64,000 nucleotides of DNA, from NCBI GenBank assembly GCA_958402795.1, contig CATXUX010000012.1, positions 35,535 to 99,534 on the forward strand. Direction: 5' to 3'. The notes below the pieces were generated by a model that saw nothing but the letters and a program-made list of their open reading frames with translations, did no database searches and had not been told where the DNA came from. The position numbers and the translations under genes were made by a program. Positions 61,140 through 64,000 of this stretch are shown piece by piece. Position 1 is the first letter of the stretch; each line of letters begins with the position of its first letter. Origin of the DNA: an uncultured Lachnospiraceae bacterium. GTDB taxonomy: Bacteria > Bacillota > Clostridia > Lachnospirales > Lachnospiraceae.

Positions 61140-61517
61140 TTAATTTAATGTGGCCAGAACTGCTCCTGCCTCCACGGCGTCTCCTACTGCCACATCAATG
61201 CTGGCTACGGTTCCTGCTTCCGGCGCAACGACCGGGATCTCCATCTTCATTGCCTCGATGATCACGACCGCATCGCCTGCCTGTACGCTCTGTCCTACGC
61301 TCGCTTCAATCTTAAATACCTTTCCTGCCGCGCCTGCTTTTACCTCAATGCTGCCTGCGCCCGCTGCCGCCGGAGCTGCTGCCGATGCCGGAGCAGGAGC
61401 CGCTGTCGGAGCTGCCGCCGGTGCCGCTACAGGAGCTGCCGCCGGTGCGCCCGCGCCCTTTTCTTCTACTGTCACATCATACACATTGCCGTTTACTGTG
61501 ATTGTATAATTTTTCAT
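61140..61517 (-). CDS. Biotin carrier protein with Ala/Pro linker
   Basis: 125 residues. The biotinyl domain has EAMKM with K91 as biotin site, and a flexible Ala/Pro linker at about 24-58. N-terminal strand MKNYTITVNGNVYDVTVEE. It carries CO2 between the two carboxyltransferases and the beta pump. The biotin ligase is not in the window. Confidence 0.95.
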   Translation of the reverse strand: MKNYTITVNGNVYDVTVEEKGAGAPAAAPVAAPAAAPTAAPAPASAAAPAAAGAGSIEVKAGAAGKVFKIEASVGQSVQAGDAVVIIEAMKMEIPVVAPEAGTVASIDVAVGDAVEAGAVLATLN

Positions 61518-61532
61518 TTCCTTTCCTCCTGA

Positions 61533-62312
61533 TTAACTCCACTTGTTGGACTTTCTTCTCTTAATGGAACGAACGATAAATCCGTCCGCCGGGGTTCCTT
61601 CTGCCGCCGCTATGGCCGCAGAGATTACTGCGATCAATTCCTTATCATCCTGTGCGGAAGCTGTCTGTACCGGAGCCGCCGGAGCTGCCGGTTTTGCCGC
61701 CGCCGGAGCCGCCGCTTTCGGAGCTTCTGTATTTTTCTTTGTAAACTTCGCCTGGATCACAGGGATATATTTAAACAAAGAAATAATAAAGGCAATCAGA
61801 ATCAGCATAACGAATACGGTTCCCATACCGATCAGGGTATTCATTCCGGCTTTTCCTGCAATCTCGCCGATCGTATAGTCTCCGGTCATCGCAAGACTCT
61901 CCATATTCAGCTTTTCATCAAATGCAATCTGGATCTCTCCGTTGCGGATTGTTCCGGTAACCGGAGCTTTCAGCACGGCGCCGTCATTTTGGATATCCAG
62001 TTCGTAATCGCCGATATCTGTCAGTGTTCCACATTCTTCTACACCTGACTGCCAGGACTCGATCATCTCCAGAAAAACATCAGATTCAACCGGAAGTCCG
62101 CTGTTCAACAAGGTCAGATCCAGTTGCAAATCTGTATAATCTTCGAATACCGCAAAATCATCATCAGTCATATTGCTGAAACTGTAGATCAGGGTATCCG
62201 CATATTGTTCCATCGCAGCCTCATCGTATTCTGTCTCTGTACTGCTGCCGCATCCGGCAAGTCCCAAAGTCAGAATCACAACGAGTCCCAATAAACTGAT
62301 CTTTTTCTTCAC
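61533..62312 (-). CDS. OadG-like gamma subunit with lipoprotein ectodomain
   Basis: 259 residues, far longer than usual OadG (about 80-100). N-terminal lipoprotein signal with lipobox ending in C21 (LAGC). An outside domain of about 130 residues follows (FAVFEDYTDLQLDLTLLNSG..., acidic). A membrane helix lies at about 160-181, then a cytoplasmic Ala/Pro linker and a C-terminal tail (ELIAVISAAIAAAEGTPADG, SIKRRKSNKW) typical of gamma/delta subunits. It should be anchored both by lipid and by a helix. It is 14 bases before the carboxyltransferase stop; 3 other pump genes follow. Confidence 0.9.
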   Translation of the reverse strand: MKKKISLLGLVVILTLGLAGCGSSTETEYDEAAMEQYADTLIYSFSNMTDDDFAVFEDYTDLQLDLTLLNSGLPVESDVFLEMIESWQSGVEECGTLTDIGDYELDIQNDGAVLKAPVTGTIRNGEIQIAFDEKLNMESLAMTGDYTIGEIAGKAGMNTLIGMGTVFVMLILIAFIISLFKYIPVIQAKFTKKNTEAPKAAAPAAAKPAAPAAPVQTASAQDDKELIAVISAAIAAAEGTPADGFIVRSIKRRKSNKWS

Positions 62313-62326
62313 TTCGCCTCACCTCA

Positions 62327-63763
62327 CTAAACCGTACCGTGCTTTTTGTCGGGACGATCCTCTCTCTTTGTGAACAGCATTTCAAAAGCGCCGATCACAT
62401 ATTTTCTGGTCTCTGCCGGTTCAATGATGGCATCTACATATCCTCTTCTCGCCGCAGATGCCGGACTGGACTGCAGTTCTTTATACGCAGCCGCTTTTTC
62501 TTTCAGCGTCTTCGCATCTGCATCCGCATACATGATCTTCGCTGCCAGATCAGAATCCATCATCCCGATCTCTGCTCCCGGCCATGCATACACGATATCT
62601 GCACCGAGAGATTTGCTGTTCATTGCGACATAAGCGCTTCCGTATGCTTTTCCAACGATCACATTTACCTTAGGAACCGTTGCGTCTGCAAATGCGTAAG
62701 TTAACTTCGCAACGCTGGAAGCCATCTCTTTTTCAGATTCTTTTGTCGCTTCAAATCCGGTTACATTTGTCAGTGTCAGTACCGGGATCGAGAACGCGTC
62801 ACAGAAGTTGATGAAATCTGCTGCTTTTCTGCTGCCCTCTGCAGTCAGAACCGTATCAAGGCTTTCTGCATTCCCTTCCGCATCATAAATCTTGGAACGG
62901 TTTGCTACTGCGCCGACCGTCATTCCGTTCAGACGGATAAAACCGGTCACCATCTCTTTCGCATAGTTCTTTTTCGTCTCAAAGAACACACGGTTGTCCG
63001 AAATCTCTGCAAGCGCGATGCCGGTATCCTCCGATGCGTTCACCAGATCCGGACAGATCCGGTTCGGATCATCGGTACATTCACTATAGGAAGCGTCATC
63101 TTCGTTATTTGCAGGAAGCATCGTAACCAGAGCACGGATCTGGTCCAGGATCTCTGTCTCAGTACCGGTTCCGTCTATCAGACCGGTCGATGCACTCTGA
63201 TATTCTGCGCATGCAGTATCGCATCTGGAGAGTTCATTTCCTTCCAGTGCGTTCGGAGAATTGACGAACAGTTTTCCGTTCTTACTCTCCATGAATGTAA
63301 AATCTGTCAGTCCCGGAACGACAGCGAGTCCGCCGCCGCACATGCCAAACACTGCAGTGATCTGAGGAATCACGCCGGATGCAAGCGCCTGTCTGTGATA
63401 CAGGCTTCCAAATGCCTCCAGTGCATCTGTCGCTTCCTGAAGACGAAGACCTGCACAGTCAAGCAGACCGATCACAGGCGCGCCCATCTTCATTGCCATA
63501 TCATAGATACGGACAATCTTCTTCGCGTGCATCTCGCCGATGGATCCTTTCAGAACGGTTGCGTCCTGGCAGTATACATACACAAGGTTTCCATCGATTA
63601 CTCCATATCCGGTGATTACGCCGTCAGACGGAGTATCCATCTCCTGCAAGTTAAAATCAGTACTTCTCGCCGTAACGGCGCCGCCGATTTCAACAAAGCT
63701 CCCCTGGTCAAGCAGTCTGGCAATTCTTCTGCCTGCGGGGGTTTCAGTCGCATTGTTGCTCAT
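62327..63763 (-). CDS. Acyl-CoA carboxyltransferase (methylmalonyl/propionyl-CoA type)
   Basis: 478 residues, crotonase-like carboxyltransferase like 12S transcarboxylase, MmdA or PccB. Blocks: GSIGEMHAKKIVRIYDMAMKMG, GLLDCAGLRLQEATDAL, AVFGMCGGGLAVVPGLTDFTFM, VTLTNVTGFEATKESE-like motif (LTNVTGF) and VNVIVGKAYGSAYVAMNSKSLGADIVYAWPGAEIGMM. It moves CO2 between an acyl-CoA and biotin. First gene of the five-gene operon; GGAGGG precedes its ATG. Confidence 0.94.
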   Translation of the reverse strand: MSNNATETPAGRRIARLLDQGSFVEIGGAVTARSTDFNLQEMDTPSDGVITGYGVIDGNLVYVYCQDATVLKGSIGEMHAKKIVRIYDMAMKMGAPVIGLLDCAGLRLQEATDALEAFGSLYHRQALASGVIPQITAVFGMCGGGLAVVPGLTDFTFMESKNGKLFVNSPNALEGNELSRCDTACAEYQSASTGLIDGTGTETEILDQIRALVTMLPANNEDDASYSECTDDPNRICPDLVNASEDTGIALAEISDNRVFFETKKNYAKEMVTGFIRLNGMTVGAVANRSKIYDAEGNAESLDTVLTAEGSRKAADFINFCDAFSIPVLTLTNVTGFEATKESEKEMASSVAKLTYAFADATVPKVNVIVGKAYGSAYVAMNSKSLGADIVYAWPGAEIGMMDSDLAAKIMYADADAKTLKEKAAAYKELQSSPASAARRGYVDAIIEPAETRKYVIGAFEMLFTKREDRPDKKHGTV

Positions 63764-63792
63764 ATTCTAACCCTCCATATTGTAATAATTTT

Positions 63793-63810
63793 GTTTAAAA
63801 TGAATTAAAC
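63793..63810. promoter_or_regulatory. Inverted repeat in the decarboxylase operon leader
   Basis: GTTTAA / TTAAAC arms of six around a six-base centre, with partial outer matches (AATTTTG and CAAAATT). Located between the promoter and the first ATG. Candidate operator. Confidence 0.4.
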
Positions 63811-63834
63811 TAAATCAAAATTTTTGCCTATTCT

Positions 63835-63863
63835 AGTATATAATAGACTTCCTGAAATTTCAA
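63835..63863 (-). promoter_or_regulatory. Sigma-A promoter of the decarboxylase operon
   Basis: TTGAAA (63858-63863), 17-base spacer, TATACT (63835-63840). Upstream to 64000 is A/T-rich with no gene found; nothing else recognised there. Confidence 0.8.
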
Positions 63864-64000
63864 TGAAGAAATTGAAGAAATTGTCATTTTTTTGTCAGAT
63901 TCATTCGACTGTCATTCTTCTATAAAAGAAACCATTTTGCAATCTCCCGTCTTCCGTCGTAGTACTAGGAAAATTCCGACGTTTTCATTTTTTTATTTTT

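Noticed and set aside
1..64000. Prophage, insertion sequence or CRISPR array
   Set aside because: No integrase, transposase, phage structural gene or spaced direct repeats were seen; the only tandem repeat is in-frame inside the DUF2953 gene.

Overview
The window reads as the chromosome of an anaerobic, spore-forming member of the Clostridia, most like a gut Lachnospiraceae. The reasons are spore genes (an alpha/beta-type SASP, a GerW/YtfJ-like protein, a YlbJ-like protein), a complete Rnf complex, a sodium-pumping biotin decarboxylase set, a large acyl-CoA-dehydratase-activase-type protein, adjacent overlapping ispH and S1 genes, and moderate GC. Most genes are on the minus strand, often overlapping by 1-20 bases. 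I saw no rRNA, tRNA, CRISPR array, insertion sequence or prophage. No gene-free gap exceeds 300 bases.

Layout. 1-8.5 kb: the 3' end of a family 8 glycosyltransferase (+), then a compact minus-strand lipid operon: acyltransferase, two GT8 genes, acyltransferase, and a 1436-residue double activase/reductase that looks like anaerobic plasmalogen synthase. 8.5-11 kb: rhomboid protease, a membrane-anchored FKBP-type isomerase (+), and a small membrane protein. 11-16.3 kb: histidine operon hisZ-hisG-hisD-hisB-hisIE with a sigma-A promoter and a palindromic leader; HisIE carries a HisF-like domain that seems to have lost its catalytic acids. 16.3-22.8 kb: recU, pseudouridine synthases, an rRNA methyltransferase, a dehydrogenase and PepD. 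22.9-30.1 kb: ylbJ (+), a coiled-coil protein, coaD, rsmD, SASP, recG, fakA-like, asp23-like. 30.3 kb: rpmB (+). 30.6-35.5 kb: a SEDS/PBP pair, DUF2953 and GerW genes, ending in a 46-residue membrane peptide. 35.5-41.2 kb: U32 protein, zapA, ruvBA, a Gx transporter and a NusG-domain-II protein.

41.4-46.4 kb is the most accessory-like part: apbE (+), a stand-alone FakA-type domain, a small membrane protein, an orphan HicB, an ECF sigma factor with a candidate anti-sigma, an RpiB-like protein and an acetyltransferase. 46.5-51.5 kb: rnfCDGEAB. 51.7-54.3 kb: cmk-ispH-S1. 54.3-58.3 kb: a BaiN/YhiN-like flavoprotein, an RpiR-type regulator and an M24 aminopeptidase. 58.5-63.8 kb: a five-gene operon holding both an acyl-CoA carboxyltransferase and a pyruvate/oxaloacetate-type carboxyltransferase, one biotin carrier and a sodium-pump beta subunit.

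How it fits together: Rnf and the decarboxylase set both couple redox or carboxyl chemistry to ion gradients, and ApbE can supply the covalent FMN that RnfD and RnfG need. The lipid operon at the left end is the best candidate for a poorly described system: its gene content suggests glycosylated ether (plasmalogen) lipids. Functions are assigned by family recognition from protein sequence only; no database search was possible.
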